DNA of 64,000 bases from Bradyrhizobium septentrionale. GTDB taxonomy: Bacteria; Pseudomonadota; Alphaproteobacteria; Rhizobiales; Xanthobacteraceae. The stretch spans positions 8,264,501 to 8,328,500 of the forward strand of contig NZ_CP088285.1 in the NCBI RefSeq assembly GCF_011516645.4, read 5' to 3'. Of the stretch, positions 17,454 to 26,886 are shown in pieces (position 1 is the first letter of the stretch; each line of letters starts with the position of its first letter). The translations under genes and the position numbers were made by a program. The notes under the pieces are model-generated. The model was not told the origin of the DNA. It saw only the letters and a program-made list of their open reading frames with translations, and did no database searches.

Positions 17454-17948
17454 TCAGCCCCGCACAAACTCGTCGCCGCGGAACTGGCGCGCGATCTGGT
17501 CGAGCACGGCGTTGACCATGCCGGTCTCGTCCTTCTCGACAAAGGCATGCGCGACGTCGACATATTCGGACACCACGACGCGGCCCGGCACGTCCCTGCG
17601 ATGTTCGAGCTCGTAGGAACCGGCGCGCAGCACCGCGCGCAAAATCGCGTCGATCCGCTTCAGCGGCCAGCCCTTCGACAGCGCCTCGTCGATCAGGGGA
17701 TCGAGCTTGGCCTGGTCGCGCACCACGCCGGAGACGACATCGCGGAAGAACGCCGCTTCGGCCGGCAGATATTTCTCGCCTTCGACCTCGTTGCCGAGCC
17801 AGTGGCTCTCGAACTCGGCGAAGATGTCGTTGATGCCCGCGCCGCCAATGTCCATCTGGTAGAGCGCCTGCACGGCCGCGAGCCGCGCCGCGCCGCGCCG
17901 GTTGGCTTTCCGGTCGGGGGCTTTCGCGGGCTTCTTGCTGTCAGCCAT
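17454..17948 (-). CDS. nusB: Transcription antitermination factor NusB
   Basis: A 164-residue helical RNA-binding protein of the rRNA antitermination complex with NusE/S10. Motifs: 'RRGAARLAAVQALYQMDIGG' near the N-terminus, 'FFRDVVSGVV', 'LKRIDAILRAVLRAGSYELE' and 'VVVSEYVDVAHAFVEKDETG'. It starts 2 bp after the ribH stop codon, so the two are co-transcribed. Length is normal for alphaproteobacterial NusB. Confidence 0.96.
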   Translation of the reverse strand: MADSKKPAKAPDRKANRRGAARLAAVQALYQMDIGGAGINDIFAEFESHWLGNEVEGEKYLPAEAAFFRDVVSGVVRDQAKLDPLIDEALSKGWPLKRIDAILRAVLRAGSYELEHRRDVPGRVVVSEYVDVAHAFVEKDETGMVNAVLDQIARQFRGDEFVRG

Positions 17949-17950
17949 GG

Positions 17951-18442
17951 TCAGGCCTTTGCCAGGCGGCGTTTGATCCGCAGCATCGCAATCGCCGCGC
18001 GCGCCGCGTCGCCGCCCTTGTTCAACTCGCTGGCGCGCGCCCGCGCCCAGGCCTGCGCCTCGGTGTTGACGGTGAGGATGCCGTTGCCGAGCGGGAATTT
18101 CCGGCTCACGGCCAGATCCATCAATCCGCGCGAGGACTCCTGCGAGACGATCTCGAAATGGATGGTGTCGCCGCGCACCACGCAGCCGAGCGCGATCGCC
18201 GCGTCATAGGGCTTGCCGTTCGCCGCCGCCGCATCGATCGCAATCGCGATTGCAGCCGGAATCTCCAGCGCGCCCGGCACCGTGATCACGTCATGGGTCG
18301 CACCCGCGGTCTTCAGCTCGGCGAGCGCACCTTCCAGCAGCGCATCCTGGATGTCGTCGTAAAACCGTGCCTCGACGATCAGAACGCGAGCGCCTGTGAT
18401 GTCGGTCTGGTCCTTCAGGGGTGCGCGCCGCGCGTCAGCCAT
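17951..18442 (-). CDS. ribH: 6,7-dimethyl-8-ribityllumazine synthase
   Basis: A 163-residue lumazine synthase that condenses the ribityl-pyrimidine and the four-carbon unit in riboflavin synthesis. Motifs: '[20 protein letters not shown]', '[14 protein letters not shown]', '[20 protein letters not shown]' (His88-type base) and '[19 protein letters not shown]'. No FMN riboswitch was recognised in the 216-bp upstream region. It is first in ribH-nusB-thiL. Confidence 0.97.
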   Translation of the reverse strand: MADARRAPLKDQTDITGARVLIVEARFYDDIQDALLEGALAELKTAGATHDVITVPGALEIPAAIAIAIDAAAANGKPYDAAIALGCVVRGDTIHFEIVSQESSRGLMDLAVSRKFPLGNGILTVNTEAQAWARARASELNKGGDAARAAIAMLRIKRRLAKA

Positions 18443-18658
18443 TGCAATACCAATCGGAACTTGGGGAAGAGTTGTGCTGCGTTTTAGGCGCAGCGGACGG
18501 CAAAGCCAAGGGCAATAGCGGCCCGGATGTCACCGCAAACAGCCCGATTTTTCAGGTCGGCTTGGCTCACAACGCATGGGCCATCGGGCTGGAATTGCCC
18601 CGGCTGGACAACCAAGCAACCACGTCGATCTTGGTTGCAATGCCCGGCGAAGCCGCCG

Positions 18659-19267
18659 TCACTTCATCTCCGACAGCCGCGCCGCGTAGCGGGCCATCAG
18701 ATCGACCTCGATATTGACCTCGCTGCCGGCCTTCCAGCCGCTTAGGGTGGTGACGGCAAGCGTGTGCGGGATGATCAGCACCGAAAACGTGACGTCGTCG
18801 ACCGTATTCACGGTCAGCGACACGCCGTCCAGCGTGACCGATCCCTTCGCCGCGATGAAACGCGCCAGTTCGCGGGTGGTTCGAAGGTCGAACCGCGCCA
18901 TGTCGGGCAGATCGTCGCGCTTGACGATGGTGGCGATGCCGTCGGCATGCCCGGCCACGATGTGACCGCCGAGCTCGTCGCCGATCTTGAGCGCGCGCTC
19001 GAGATTGAGCCGGCCGCCCTGCGCCCAGTCCTTGGCGGTGGTCATGCCGAGCGTCTCGGCGGCGGCATCGACGTCGAACCAGGTCTTGCCGTCAGCCGTG
19101 CCGGAGGCGACCACGGTGAGGCAGACGCCGTTGCAGGCGATCGAGGCGCCGTCGGCGATCGTGGTCTGGTCGTAGTCGCAGGCAATCCGCATCCGATGCA
19201 GCTGCCCCTGCGCTACCGGCTTCAGGCTGGTGATCTCACCGATATCGGTGACAATTCCGGTAAACAT
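18659..19267 (-). CDS. ribE: Riboflavin synthase alpha chain
   Basis: A 202-residue two-barrel enzyme that dismutates two lumazine molecules to riboflavin. The N-terminal '[15 protein letters not shown]' and the two repeated lumazine-binding domains are clear ('GASIACNGVCLTVV' and 'KGSVTLDGVSLTVN'; 'GGHIVAGHADGIA'). The ATG overlaps the ribD stop codon by one base (TAATG), indicating coupling. Confidence 0.96.
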   Translation of the reverse strand: MFTGIVTDIGEITSLKPVAQGQLHRMRIACDYDQTTIADGASIACNGVCLTVVASGTADGKTWFDVDAAAETLGMTTAKDWAQGGRLNLERALKIGDELGGHIVAGHADGIATIVKRDDLPDMARFDLRTTRELARFIAAKGSVTLDGVSLTVNTVDDVTFSVLIIPHTLAVTTLSGWKAGSEVNIEVDLMARYAARLSEMK

Positions 19268-20415
19268 TACGCACGCTCGTAGATAGTGAGACTGTCGTTA
19301 TCGAGGCTTTCGCTAGCACGAACCTTGAAGCCCGGCGACTGCGTGATTGCGTCGAGCGGCAATGCGTCCAGCGCGGGAACGCCGTCGGCGCCGATCGTAT
19401 CAGGTCCGTGCAACAGCCAGATTTCATCGACAAGACCGGCTGCCACGAAAGAATTTGCCACGCGCGAGCCGCCTTCGATCATCAGTCGCGTGATCCCCTT
19501 CTCCGCCAGCGCATGCAACACCGCCGGCAGGTCGAGCCCCACGGGCGCGCTGGATGCAACGCGGATCACCTCTGCCCCGGCAGCACCAAGCTTCATTGCG
19601 GCCGGCGCCTCCGCAAGATCAGAGGTCATCACCCAGAGCGGCGTTGCGCGCGCCGAATGCACCAGGCGGCTGTCGCCTGAGATGCGCAGCGCGCGATCCA
19701 GCACCACCCGCACCGGCGAGCGCGCCGCCATGCCGGGCAACCGGCAGGTCAAGAGCGGATCGTCGGCTCTGACCGTGCCGATACCGACAAGGATCGCATC
19801 GCACTGCGCGCGCAACAGATGCACGCGCCTCCGTGCCGCGTCGCCGGTGATCGCAACCGGTCGGTGGCCGCCGGCTGCGATCTTGTCGTCGGCGGACACC
19901 GCGAGCTTGAGGATCACATGCGGGCGCTTGTCGCGGATGCGGCGGAAGTGTCCGGCATGGTCGCGCGCGGCCTCCGCCGCACACAGCCCAACATCGACCG
20001 CAATCCCGGCGGCGCGCAGCTTGGCGTGCCCCTTCCCGGCGACTTCCGGATTGGGATCCTCGATCGCGGAGACCACGCGGGCAAGCCCGGCCGCGACCAC
20101 GGCATCCGCACAGGGCGGCGAGCGGCCGAAATGCGAGCAGGGTTCGAGCGTGACATAGAGCGTCGCGCCACGCGCGGCGTCACCGGCGCGCCGGAGCGCC
20201 TCGACCTCGGCATGGGGGCGGCCGCCTGGCTGGGTCCAGCCGCGGCCGACGATCACGCCGTCCTTGACGATGACGGCGCCGACCGCCGGATTGGGCCAGG
20301 TCCGCCCGAGCCCGCGACGGCCGAGGGCGAGTGCAAGCTGCATGAAGCGCAGATCGGCAGTTTTCGCGTCTTTGGATTTCTGCGCGAACTGGTCTTCCAG
20401 AATGCGGAAGATCAT
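19267..20415 (-). CDS. ribD: Bifunctional riboflavin deaminase/reductase
   Basis: A 382-residue fusion with an N-terminal cytidine-deaminase-like domain (zinc ligands in '[16 protein letters not shown]' and '[19 protein letters not shown]') and a C-terminal reductase domain with '[20 protein letters not shown]'. It performs steps two and three of the pyrimidine branch of riboflavin synthesis. Start at 20415, overlapping the nrdR stop by 4 bases (ATGA). The N-terminal extension of about 20 residues before '[15 protein letters not shown]' is a little long but fixed by the overlap. Confidence 0.95.
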   Translation of the reverse strand: MIFRILEDQFAQKSKDAKTADLRFMQLALALGRRGLGRTWPNPAVGAVIVKDGVIVGRGWTQPGGRPHAEVEALRRAGDAARGATLYVTLEPCSHFGRSPPCADAVVAAGLARVVSAIEDPNPEVAGKGHAKLRAAGIAVDVGLCAAEAARDHAGHFRRIRDKRPHVILKLAVSADDKIAAGGHRPVAITGDAARRRVHLLRAQCDAILVGIGTVRADDPLLTCRLPGMAARSPVRVVLDRALRISGDSRLVHSARATPLWVMTSDLAEAPAAMKLGAAGAEVIRVASSAPVGLDLPAVLHALAEKGITRLMIEGGSRVANSFVAAGLVDEIWLLHGPDTIGADGVPALDALPLDAITQSPGFKVRASESLDNDSLTIYERA

Positions 20416-20894
20416 TTGCGCAACGTTGCGACCCGCGGATCCTCTTCGCCGGTCAGTTCGTCGAGCACGGCCTCAAAATCCTTGGCCTCGCGGAAGTTGC
20501 GATAGACCGAGGCGAACCGCACATAGGCGACGTCGTCGAGCTGGCGCAGATGCTCCATCACGATCTCGCCGATCGCCTCCGAGGAGACCTCCGCCTCGCC
20601 GCCGCTTTCGAGCTCGCGCACGATCGTCGACACCATCTTCTCGACCCGCTCGGACTCCACCGGGCGCTTGCGCAAGGAGATCTGCAGCGAGCGCACCAGC
20701 TTGTCGCGATCGAACGGCACGCGGCGGCCGTTGCGCTTGATGACGGTCAGCTCGCGCAGCTGCACCCGCTCGAAGGTCGTGAAGCGGAAGTTGCAGGCCA
20801 TGCAGACGCGCCGCCTGCGGATGACAGCGGAGTCCTCGGTCGGACGCGAGTCCTTGACCTGCGTATCGAGAGAATTGCAGCTCGGACAACGCAT
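20412..20894 (-). CDS. nrdR: Transcriptional repressor NrdR
   Basis: A 160-residue repressor of ribonucleotide reductase genes, with an N-terminal zinc ribbon ('[20 protein letters not shown]' and later '[13 protein letters not shown]') and an ATP-cone domain ('[20 protein letters not shown]'). The operon order glyA-nrdR-ribD-ribE is common in alphaproteobacteria. It lies 28 bp after glyA. Confidence 0.97.
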   Translation of the reverse strand: MRCPSCNSLDTQVKDSRPTEDSAVIRRRRVCMACNFRFTTFERVQLRELTVIKRNGRRVPFDRDKLVRSLQISLRKRPVESERVEKMVSTIVRELESGGEAEVSSEAIGEIVMEHLRQLDDVAYVRFASVYRNFREAKDFEAVLDELTGEEDPRVATLRK

Positions 20895-20922
20895 CCGACG
20901 AGACCCTTACGAGCGAACTCTA

Positions 20923-22221
20923 CTAGTAGATCGGGAAGCGATCGGTCAGCGCCTTGACGCGTTCCTTGATCGCGGCCTCGACCAGCGGCGCCTTGCCGTC
21001 CGGCGACTGCGCAAGCGCGTTGAGCACTTCCGCGATCATACCGCCGACCTGCTTGAACTCGGCGACGCCGAAGCCGCGCGTGGTCGCAGCCGGCGTGCCG
21101 AGCCGCAGGCCCGAGGTGACGAACGGTTTTTCGGGATCGAACGGGATGCCGTTCTTGTTGCAGGTGATGGCGGCGCGCACCAGCGCCTTCTCCGAGATGT
21201 TGCCCTTCAGCCCCTTCGGCCTGAGGTCGACCAGCATCAGGTGGTTGTCGGTGCCGCCGGAGACGATGTCGAGACCGTGGCTGTGCAGCGTCTCCGCCAG
21301 CGCCTTGGCGTTCTCGACGACGTTCTTGGCGTAGACCTTGAAGTCGGGCCGCAGCGCTTCCGCGAACGCCACCGCCTTGGCCGCGATCACGTGCATCAGC
21401 GGGCCGCCCTGCAGGCCGGGGAAGATCGCCGAGTTCAGCTTCTTCGCCAGCGTCTCGTCATTGGTGAGGATCAGGCCGCCGCGCGGGCCGCGCAGCGACT
21501 TGTGCGTCGTCGTGGTGGTGACGTGGGCGTGCGGCACCGGCGAGGCATGCACGCCGCCGGCCACGAGGCCCGCGAAATGCGCCATGTCGACCAGCAGATA
21601 CGCGCCGACCGAGTCTGCGATCTCGCGGAAGCGCTTGAAGTCCCAAGCGCGCGAATAGGCCGAGCCGCCGGCGATGATCAGCTTCGGCTTGACCTGCTCG
21701 GCCTGCTTCTGGACCTCGTCCATGTCGATGATCTGGTCCTCGCGGCGCACCGTGTAGTGCGCGGCCTTGAACCACTTGCCGGACATGTTGACCGGCGAGC
21801 CGTGGGTAAGATGGCCGCCGGCCGCGAGGTCGAGACCCATGAAGGTGTCGCCGGGCTGCAGCAGCGCCAGAAACGCCGCCTGGTTCATCTGGCTGCCGGA
21901 GTTCGGCTGGACATTGGCGAAGCCTGCGCCGAACAGCTTCTTGGCGCGCTCGATCGCCAGGGTCTCGGCGACGTCGACCCATTCGCAACCGCCGTAGTAG
22001 CGCGCGCCCGGATAACCCTCCGCGTATTTGTTGGTCATCACCGAGCCCTGCGCCTCCAGCACGGCGCGGCTGACGATGTTTTCCGAGGCGATCAGCTCGA
22101 TCTCATGGCGCTGCCGGCCGAGCTCGCCCTTGATCGCGGCGGCGATCTCGGGATCGGCCTCGGCGAGACCAGCCGTGAAGAAGGAATCGGGCGCGGAAGC
22201 GGTTTTGGAGGACGAGGTCAT
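20923..22221 (-). CDS. glyA: Serine hydroxymethyltransferase
   Basis: A 432-residue PLP enzyme that interconverts serine and glycine and supplies methylene-tetrahydrofolate. The PLP lysine is in '[14 protein letters not shown]'; '[20 protein letters not shown]' and '[20 protein letters not shown]' are family hallmarks. The start at 22221 is in the normal place, with roughly ten poorly conserved N-terminal residues. It heads the glyA-nrdR-ribD-ribE transcript. Confidence 0.97.
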   Translation of the reverse strand: MTSSSKTASAPDSFFTAGLAEADPEIAAAIKGELGRQRHEIELIASENIVSRAVLEAQGSVMTNKYAEGYPGARYYGGCEWVDVAETLAIERAKKLFGAGFANVQPNSGSQMNQAAFLALLQPGDTFMGLDLAAGGHLTHGSPVNMSGKWFKAAHYTVRREDQIIDMDEVQKQAEQVKPKLIIAGGSAYSRAWDFKRFREIADSVGAYLLVDMAHFAGLVAGGVHASPVPHAHVTTTTTHKSLRGPRGGLILTNDETLAKKLNSAIFPGLQGGPLMHVIAAKAVAFAEALRPDFKVYAKNVVENAKALAETLHSHGLDIVSGGTDNHLMLVDLRPKGLKGNISEKALVRAAITCNKNGIPFDPEKPFVTSGLRLGTPAATTRGFGVAEFKQVGGMIAEVLNALAQSPDGKAPLVEAAIKERVKALTDRFPIY

Positions 22222-22422
22222 CGGCGAAATATCTCCACCGCCGCAAGCCCTTAGGCAGGATGCGGACGGTCACGAGTGGCGGTCGAAGCTGGTTTCAGAG
22301 CGTTATCACATCACCCCAAAATGGCCAAGCGGTTGCGGTCCCCTGCGGTCAATTATGCCAGATATGGTGGGGATGGCGGGGATTGGGAGGGGCACCACGG
22401 GCGCGGACCAAGGAACTGTCGC

Positions 22423-22884
22423 TTACGTGACGTGACGGCTGTCCAGTGTCTTCCGCAGGGTCTTGATTTCGGTTTGCAGCCGCCGGATCCCCTCCGGCGT
22501 CAGGCCGGTGGCCTCATCGATGCAAGCCGGGACGCGTACTGCCTTCGCGCGGAGCGCCCGCCCCGCTTTGGTGAGGCGCACCCGCACCTGGCGCTCATCG
22601 GAGGGGTCGCGGCTGCGTTCGATGTGGCCAAGTGCCTCCAGCCGCTTGAGCAGCGGCGTGAGCGTGCTCGAATCCAGAAATAGCTTTTCTCCCAGGCTGC
22701 TGACCGTCTGATCATCCCTCGCCCACAACAGCACCATCACCAGGTACTGCGGGTAAGTGACGCCAAGTTCTCTGAGCAGAGGCTTGTAGATGCGGTTGAG
22801 AGCGTGGCCGGCGGCATAGATCGCAAAGCACAGGAAGTCATCCAGGTTTAAGGCCCCTTCCGGGGCGCCGTCGTCTTTGGGCAT
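22423..22884 (-). CDS. OhrR-like MarR family redox regulator
   Basis: A 153-residue MarR-fold regulator closest in pattern to OhrR, the organic hydroperoxide sensor: '[20 protein letters not shown]' holds the reactive N-terminal Cys (Cys19), and '[18 protein letters not shown]' and '[20 protein letters not shown]' match OhrR closely. OhrR normally represses ohr; here the divergent neighbour is a secreted alpha/beta hydrolase and no ohr gene is in view. Palindromic sites lie in the shared promoter. The DNA-binding and Cys calls are firm; the inducer is unknown. Confidence 0.85.
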   Translation of the reverse strand: MPKDDGAPEGALNLDDFLCFAIYAAGHALNRIYKPLLRELGVTYPQYLVMVLLWARDDQTVSSLGEKLFLDSSTLTPLLKRLEALGHIERSRDPSDERQVRVRLTKAGRALRAKAVRVPACIDEATGLTPEGIRRLQTEIKTLRKTLDSRHVT

Positions 22885-22913
22885 GGCGGTCCTTTCTCAC
22901 GCAGTCGTGAATA

Positions 22914-22988
22914 TAGATCGCGCGCTATCTAATCGCAAGCGCTTGACCGCGCATGGATCGCAATGGCATTTAGATCGCGCGCAATACA
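22914..22988. promoter_or_regulatory. Likely OhrR-like operator sites
   Basis: TAGATCGCGCGCTATCTA (22914-22931) is an 18-bp near-perfect palindrome. A second copy of its left part, TAGATCGCGCGCAATACA, sits at 22971-22988. Both are in the 131-bp space between the divergent regulator and esterase genes, spaced 57 bp apart, so one dimer site could control each promoter. Confidence 0.65.
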
Positions 22989-23015
22989 ATAGCACGCAAT
23001 CAAAAGGACCACCCA

Positions 23016-24059
23016 ATGAACCGCCTGTCGAAAATCGCATCCGCAATCACCGTGGCGAGCCTGATGAGCCACGTCGCGGCCGCAGCCCCGAATGCCGCCA
23101 CTGATGCGCGTATCGATCCGCAAATTCGGTCGTTCCTGACCGAGATCAACAAGGACAGCAGCCCCTTCTGGCAGCTGCCCCAGCCGAAGCCACAGGAGAT
23201 TCTCACCGCGCTCCAGTCGCAGACGGCTGTCGACTTGTCCGGCGTCACTACGAGCGAGCGGACCATCACCCAGGATGGACGCACCGTGAAGCTTTACGTC
23301 ATGAAGCCGGAGAACGTGAGCGGAAAGCCGGGAGTGCTGCTCTTCATCCATGGCGGCGTCTGGATCGTCGGCAACTTCCAAAACCACCAGCGCCTGCTGC
23401 GAGACCTCGTCGTCGGTTCAGGGCAGATAGGCGTGTTCGTCGAATACAGTCCGTTGCCGGCGGCCAAATTCCCGACGCAACTGGAGGAGAGCTACGCAGC
23501 ACTGAAATGGGTCGCCGAGCATGCCGGCGAGTTTGGTGCCGATGGAAGCCGGATCGCCGTTGCCGGCAATTCAGTCGGTGGCAACATGACTGCTGCATTG
23601 ACGCTCATGGCCAAGGATCGCAATGGACCGAAAATCAGCTACCAGGTCCTCTTCGTTCCGGCCACGGACGCCACCGTCGACTCCGCATCCTATCATGAGT
23701 TCGCGAACGGCCGCTTCCTTGCGCGCGCATTCATGAAGTACGGGTGGGATCTCTACGCACCGGATGAGAAGACACGCAACCACCCGTATGTTTCACCGCT
23801 GCGGGCAAGCCTGGACCAGCTCAAGGGACTGCCGCCGGCCCTTGTCGTCACCGCGGAAAACGATCCCCTGCGCGATGAGGGCGAGGCTTACGCAAGGAAG
23901 CTCAAGCGAGCGGGCGTGAAGGTGGATGCCGCTCGCTACAACGGAACGATCCACGACTTCATGCTGTTGAATGCGTTGCGCAACGAGCCTGCCACTGAAG
24001 CAGCGATCGAGCAGGCCAGTGAGGGCGTCCGCCTTCATCTCAAAGCGATCGCAAACTGA
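23016..24059 (+). CDS. Secreted alpha/beta hydrolase (HSL-type esterase)
   Basis: A 347-residue esterase/lipase of the hormone-sensitive lipase family with an N-terminal signal peptide (to about residue 24, 'SLMSHVAAAA'). The oxyanion motif HGG is in 'LFIHGGVWIVGN', the nucleophile Ser in 'IAVAGNSVGGNM', the acid in 'VVTAENDPLRDEGE' and the His in 'NGTIHDFMLLN'. It probably hydrolyses short esters in the periplasm. It is divergent from the OhrR-like gene, so peroxide- or lipid-peroxide-linked control is plausible but inferred. A hairpin follows at 24070-24096. Confidence 0.9.
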   Translation: MNRLSKIASAITVASLMSHVAAAAPNAATDARIDPQIRSFLTEINKDSSPFWQLPQPKPQEILTALQSQTAVDLSGVTTSERTITQDGRTVKLYVMKPENVSGKPGVLLFIHGGVWIVGNFQNHQRLLRDLVVGSGQIGVFVEYSPLPAAKFPTQLEESYAALKWVAEHAGEFGADGSRIAVAGNSVGGNMTAALTLMAKDRNGPKISYQVLFVPATDATVDSASYHEFANGRFLARAFMKYGWDLYAPDEKTRNHPYVSPLRASLDQLKGLPPALVVTAENDPLRDEGEAYARKLKRAGVKVDAARYNGTIHDFMLLNALRNEPATEAAIEQASEGVRLHLKAIAN

Positions 24060-24415
24060 CCGAGCTGGCACGACGCGGTGGCTTACGCCGCGTCGTGCGC
24101 GTTTCGCGGCCGGCAAGCCGTCGAACTTGCCAACCATGTTGGTTGAAGGCGCCGGCCAGAACCCGCCGGCAATCCGGCGGATCACGTTGCCGGATGCGAG
24201 ACGATTTTGAATCGTTCGATTTTTGAGTCGTTCAACACTGGATCGATTCAAAGCACTCACGCGACGCGTGCAATTGTCCGTCGCACTCCGTTGTCTCCCG
24301 GTCACACACACGCGCTTTGCGCGCAGCTTCGATAGCTTCTAACCGCGCGCAGGCTGTTCCCAAGAATCATCGTGATAACGACTCGCTCGAGAATTTTTTA
24401 CGGAGCGTGGAATAA
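24060..24415. other. Region between esterase and TonB receptor genes
   Basis: 356 bp without a supported gene. A hairpin ACGACGCGG/CCGCGTCGT (24070-24096) follows the esterase and may end its transcript. Around 24205-24252 three related motifs occur (GAATCGTTCGAT, GAGTCGTTCAAC, GATCGATTCAAA), with TTTGAATC and GATTCAAA forming a long-range inverted repeat. They lie about 170-210 bp before the TonB receptor start and could be a regulator site; I did not recognise a Fur, Irr or RirA consensus. Confidence 0.4.
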
Positions 24416-26692
24416 ATGTCGTGCAGGTGGATTGGGTCGAGGCAGCTCGCTGTTTCGGCAACGGTGGCGCTTTCGGTCGTTGGTGCGGACGAGGTCTTCG
24501 CCCAGACGCAATTGCCGTCCGTGACCGTCGAAGCGCCGCACCGCCAATCGGCGCGATCGCAACAGCCCTCGCAACGCACCGCGCGTGCGCGAAGTGCCGC
24601 GCGCCGTGCCACGACCGCGCCTTCGGGAGCTCAGCCACAAATCGCGCAGCAAGCGGCCGGCGCAGGCGGCGGACACGAACGCGCCAATGGTCCGGTCACC
24701 GGTTATCTGGCGCGGCAGAGCGCTGTTGGCACCAAGACCAGCACGCCGATCATCCAGACGCCGCAATCGGTGACGGTGATCAGCGCCGAGCAGATCCGCG
24801 ACCAGAAGATCGTCAGCAAGTTCGACGAGGTGCTGCGCTATACGCCGGGCGTGGTCGGCGGCACCTACGGCGCCGACTTCCGCAACGACTGGTTTTTGAT
24901 CCGCGGCTTCCCCGCGCAGAACGAGTCGCTGTTCCTCGACGGCCTGCAGCTGTTCTACACTTCCTATGCGAGCTGGAAGCTGCAGCCCTTCAATCTCGAA
25001 CGCGTCGAGGTGCTGCGCGGCCCGTCCGGCATCCTGTACGGCGGCTCGGCGCCGGGCGGCCTCGTCAACGCGGTGAGCAAGCTACCGTCGGCCGAGCCCA
25101 TCCGCTACATCGAGACCGGCATCAACAATTTCGGCAACGCCTATACCCAGTTCGACATCGGCGGCGCGGCGGCGCAGCCCGGCGGCGGGCAAGTGCAGTA
25201 CCGCCTGGTCGGCCAGGCCCAGGGCGGCGGCACCCAGACCGACTATGTCTACGACAACAATTTCTTCTTCGCCCCGTCGGTGACCTGGCGGCCCGATGCC
25301 GACACCAGCCTCACCGTGTTCGGCATGGCCTCGCACAGCAACACCCGCGCGCTGAACTTCCTGCCCTATGTCGGCACCGTCACCAACGCGCCGTTCGGCC
25401 GGATCGCGACCAGCCTGTTCGTCGGCGATCCCAGCGTCGACCAGTTCCGCCGCGACCAGGAGATGGTCGGCTACCAGTTCCAGAAGAGCATCTCCGACAG
25501 CGTGGACTTCCGCCAGAACGCGCGCATGGCCCATGTCGACGTCTATTATGCCGGCCTCTACGGGCTCGGCTACGCGACGACGCCGGCCGCCGCCGACATC
25601 ACGCGCGGCAATTTCTACACCCGCGGCATCGCCACGCAGCTCAATCTCGACAACCAGCTCGAATATCGCTTCGCGACCGGCGCGCTGCAGCACACGGCGC
25701 TCGCCGGCGTCGACCTGAAATATTACGGCATCGACGACCGCCAGGGTTTTGGGATGGGCACGAACCTCAACGTGCTCAATCCGGTCTACGGCACCAATCT
25801 GCCGTATAGCGGCCCGCTGTATCAGAACGCCTATCTCACCCAGGGGATGGCCGCGGTCTATCTGCAGGACCAGGTCAAGCTCGACCGCCTGACCGTGGTG
25901 CTGTCGGGACGCCAGGATTGGGTCGATCTCAACAACAGCAACCGGATCGGCGCCTCGCAGAGCCGTGATGACAGCAAGTTCTCCGGCCGCGTCGGCGCGA
26001 TCTACAATTTCGACAGCGGCGTCGCGCCCTACGTCTCCTACATGACGGGCTATAATCCGGTGATCGGCACCAATTCGGCCGGCCAGCTGCTGTTGCCGGA
26101 GACCTCCGAGCAGACCGAGGTCGGCGTCAAATACGAGCCGGTCGGGCTCAATGCACGGTTCGGCGTCGCGCTGTTCGACCTGAAGCGCAAGAACGCGCTG
26201 ACCACCGATCCGAACAACACCCTGTTCCAGACCCAGAACGGCGAGGTCACCTCGCGTGGCGTCGAGCTCGAGGCGGTCGCCAATATCACGCGCGACTTCA
26301 AGCTGGTTGCGAGCTACACCAACTACGAGCTGTTCGTCAGCAAGGACCTCAACCCCGCGCTGATCGGCACCGTGCCGACCAACACGCCCCGGCAGCTCGC
26401 CTCGGTCTGGACCGACTACACCTTCAGCGACGGCCCGCTGCGCGGCTTCGGCCTCGGCGGCGGCATCCGTTACGTCGGCTCGTCCTTTGCGGACCAGGCG
26501 AACACCGCGCGCGTCCCCGCCTTCGTGCTGGGCGATCTTGCCCTGCATTACGAATGGGACAACCACTGGCGTGCGGCGCTCAACGTCGTGAACGTCACGG
26601 ACAAGATCTATGTCGCGAGCTGCGCGACGATCAGCTCCTGCTACTACGGCGATCGCCGCCGCATCACGGCGAGCCTCGGCTACAAATGGTGA
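24416..26692 (+). CDS. TonB-dependent siderophore receptor
   Basis: A 758-residue outer membrane receptor. Signal peptide to about residue 29, TonB box 'LPSVTVEAP', a Ser/Arg/Gln-rich linker, plug domain with 'IIQTPQSVTVISAEQIRDQK' and 'LRYTPGVVGGTYGADFRNDW', then a 22-strand barrel ending 'RRRITASLGYKW' with the terminal aromatic residue needed for BAM insertion. The plug pattern is of the FhuA/FpvA ferric-siderophore type. There is no N-terminal signalling domain and no adjacent sigma/anti-sigma pair. The ATG at 24416 has ACGGAGCG upstream. Confidence 0.92.
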   Translation: MSCRWIGSRQLAVSATVALSVVGADEVFAQTQLPSVTVEAPHRQSARSQQPSQRTARARSAARRATTAPSGAQPQIAQQAAGAGGGHERANGPVTGYLARQSAVGTKTSTPIIQTPQSVTVISAEQIRDQKIVSKFDEVLRYTPGVVGGTYGADFRNDWFLIRGFPAQNESLFLDGLQLFYTSYASWKLQPFNLERVEVLRGPSGILYGGSAPGGLVNAVSKLPSAEPIRYIETGINNFGNAYTQFDIGGAAAQPGGGQVQYRLVGQAQGGGTQTDYVYDNNFFFAPSVTWRPDADTSLTVFGMASHSNTRALNFLPYVGTVTNAPFGRIATSLFVGDPSVDQFRRDQEMVGYQFQKSISDSVDFRQNARMAHVDVYYAGLYGLGYATTPAAADITRGNFYTRGIATQLNLDNQLEYRFATGALQHTALAGVDLKYYGIDDRQGFGMGTNLNVLNPVYGTNLPYSGPLYQNAYLTQGMAAVYLQDQVKLDRLTVVLSGRQDWVDLNNSNRIGASQSRDDSKFSGRVGAIYNFDSGVAPYVSYMTGYNPVIGTNSAGQLLLPETSEQTEVGVKYEPVGLNARFGVALFDLKRKNALTTDPNNTLFQTQNGEVTSRGVELEAVANITRDFKLVASYTNYELFVSKDLNPALIGTVPTNTPRQLASVWTDYTFSDGPLRGFGLGGGIRYVGSSFADQANTARVPAFVLGDLALHYEWDNHWRAALNVVNVTDKIYVASCATISSCYYGDRRRITASLGYKW

Positions 26693-26730
26693 GCTGAACA
26701 TTCAGTTCACGAAAACCCTGGAAACAAAGC

Positions 26731-26757
26731 GGCGGCGTTCAGCCGCCTCTCTTTTTC
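26731..26757 (+). terminator. Terminator of TonB receptor gene
   Basis: GGCGGC, a 5-base loop, GCCGCC, then TCTCTTTTTC. A short stem followed by a clear T-run, 38 bases after the receptor stop codon. Confidence 0.75.
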
Positions 26758-26828
26758 GGCCGTCGTCAGGATGGTGTCAGCTAGTCGCGCTAGGTTCGCG
26801 CCGCGGCAACATTTGCCGTGCCCAGACT

Positions 26829-26866
26829 GGCCCGCTCCGAAATGCGAGCCCCGGAGCGGGCCTTTT
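26829..26866 (+). terminator. Second hairpin terminator between TonB receptor and tctA
   Basis: GGCCCGCTCCG pairs perfectly with CGGAGCGGGCC (11 bp, 12-base loop) and is followed by TTTT on the plus strand. It sits between convergent genes, so it could also slow transcription coming from tctA on the other strand. Confidence 0.7.
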
Positions 26867-26886
26867 ACAGTCTGTCATGCCGCGGT

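Noticed and set aside
17951..20415. FMN riboswitch before the riboflavin genes
   Set aside because: I looked at the 216-bp ribE-ribH spacer and the regions before nrdR/ribD and glyA; the conserved FMN-element boxes are not recognisable.
24421..26701. Long frames overlapping the TonB receptor on both strands (462 and 539 codons)
   Set aside because: Shadows of a clear TonB receptor; no domains, biased Arg/Ala/Val composition.
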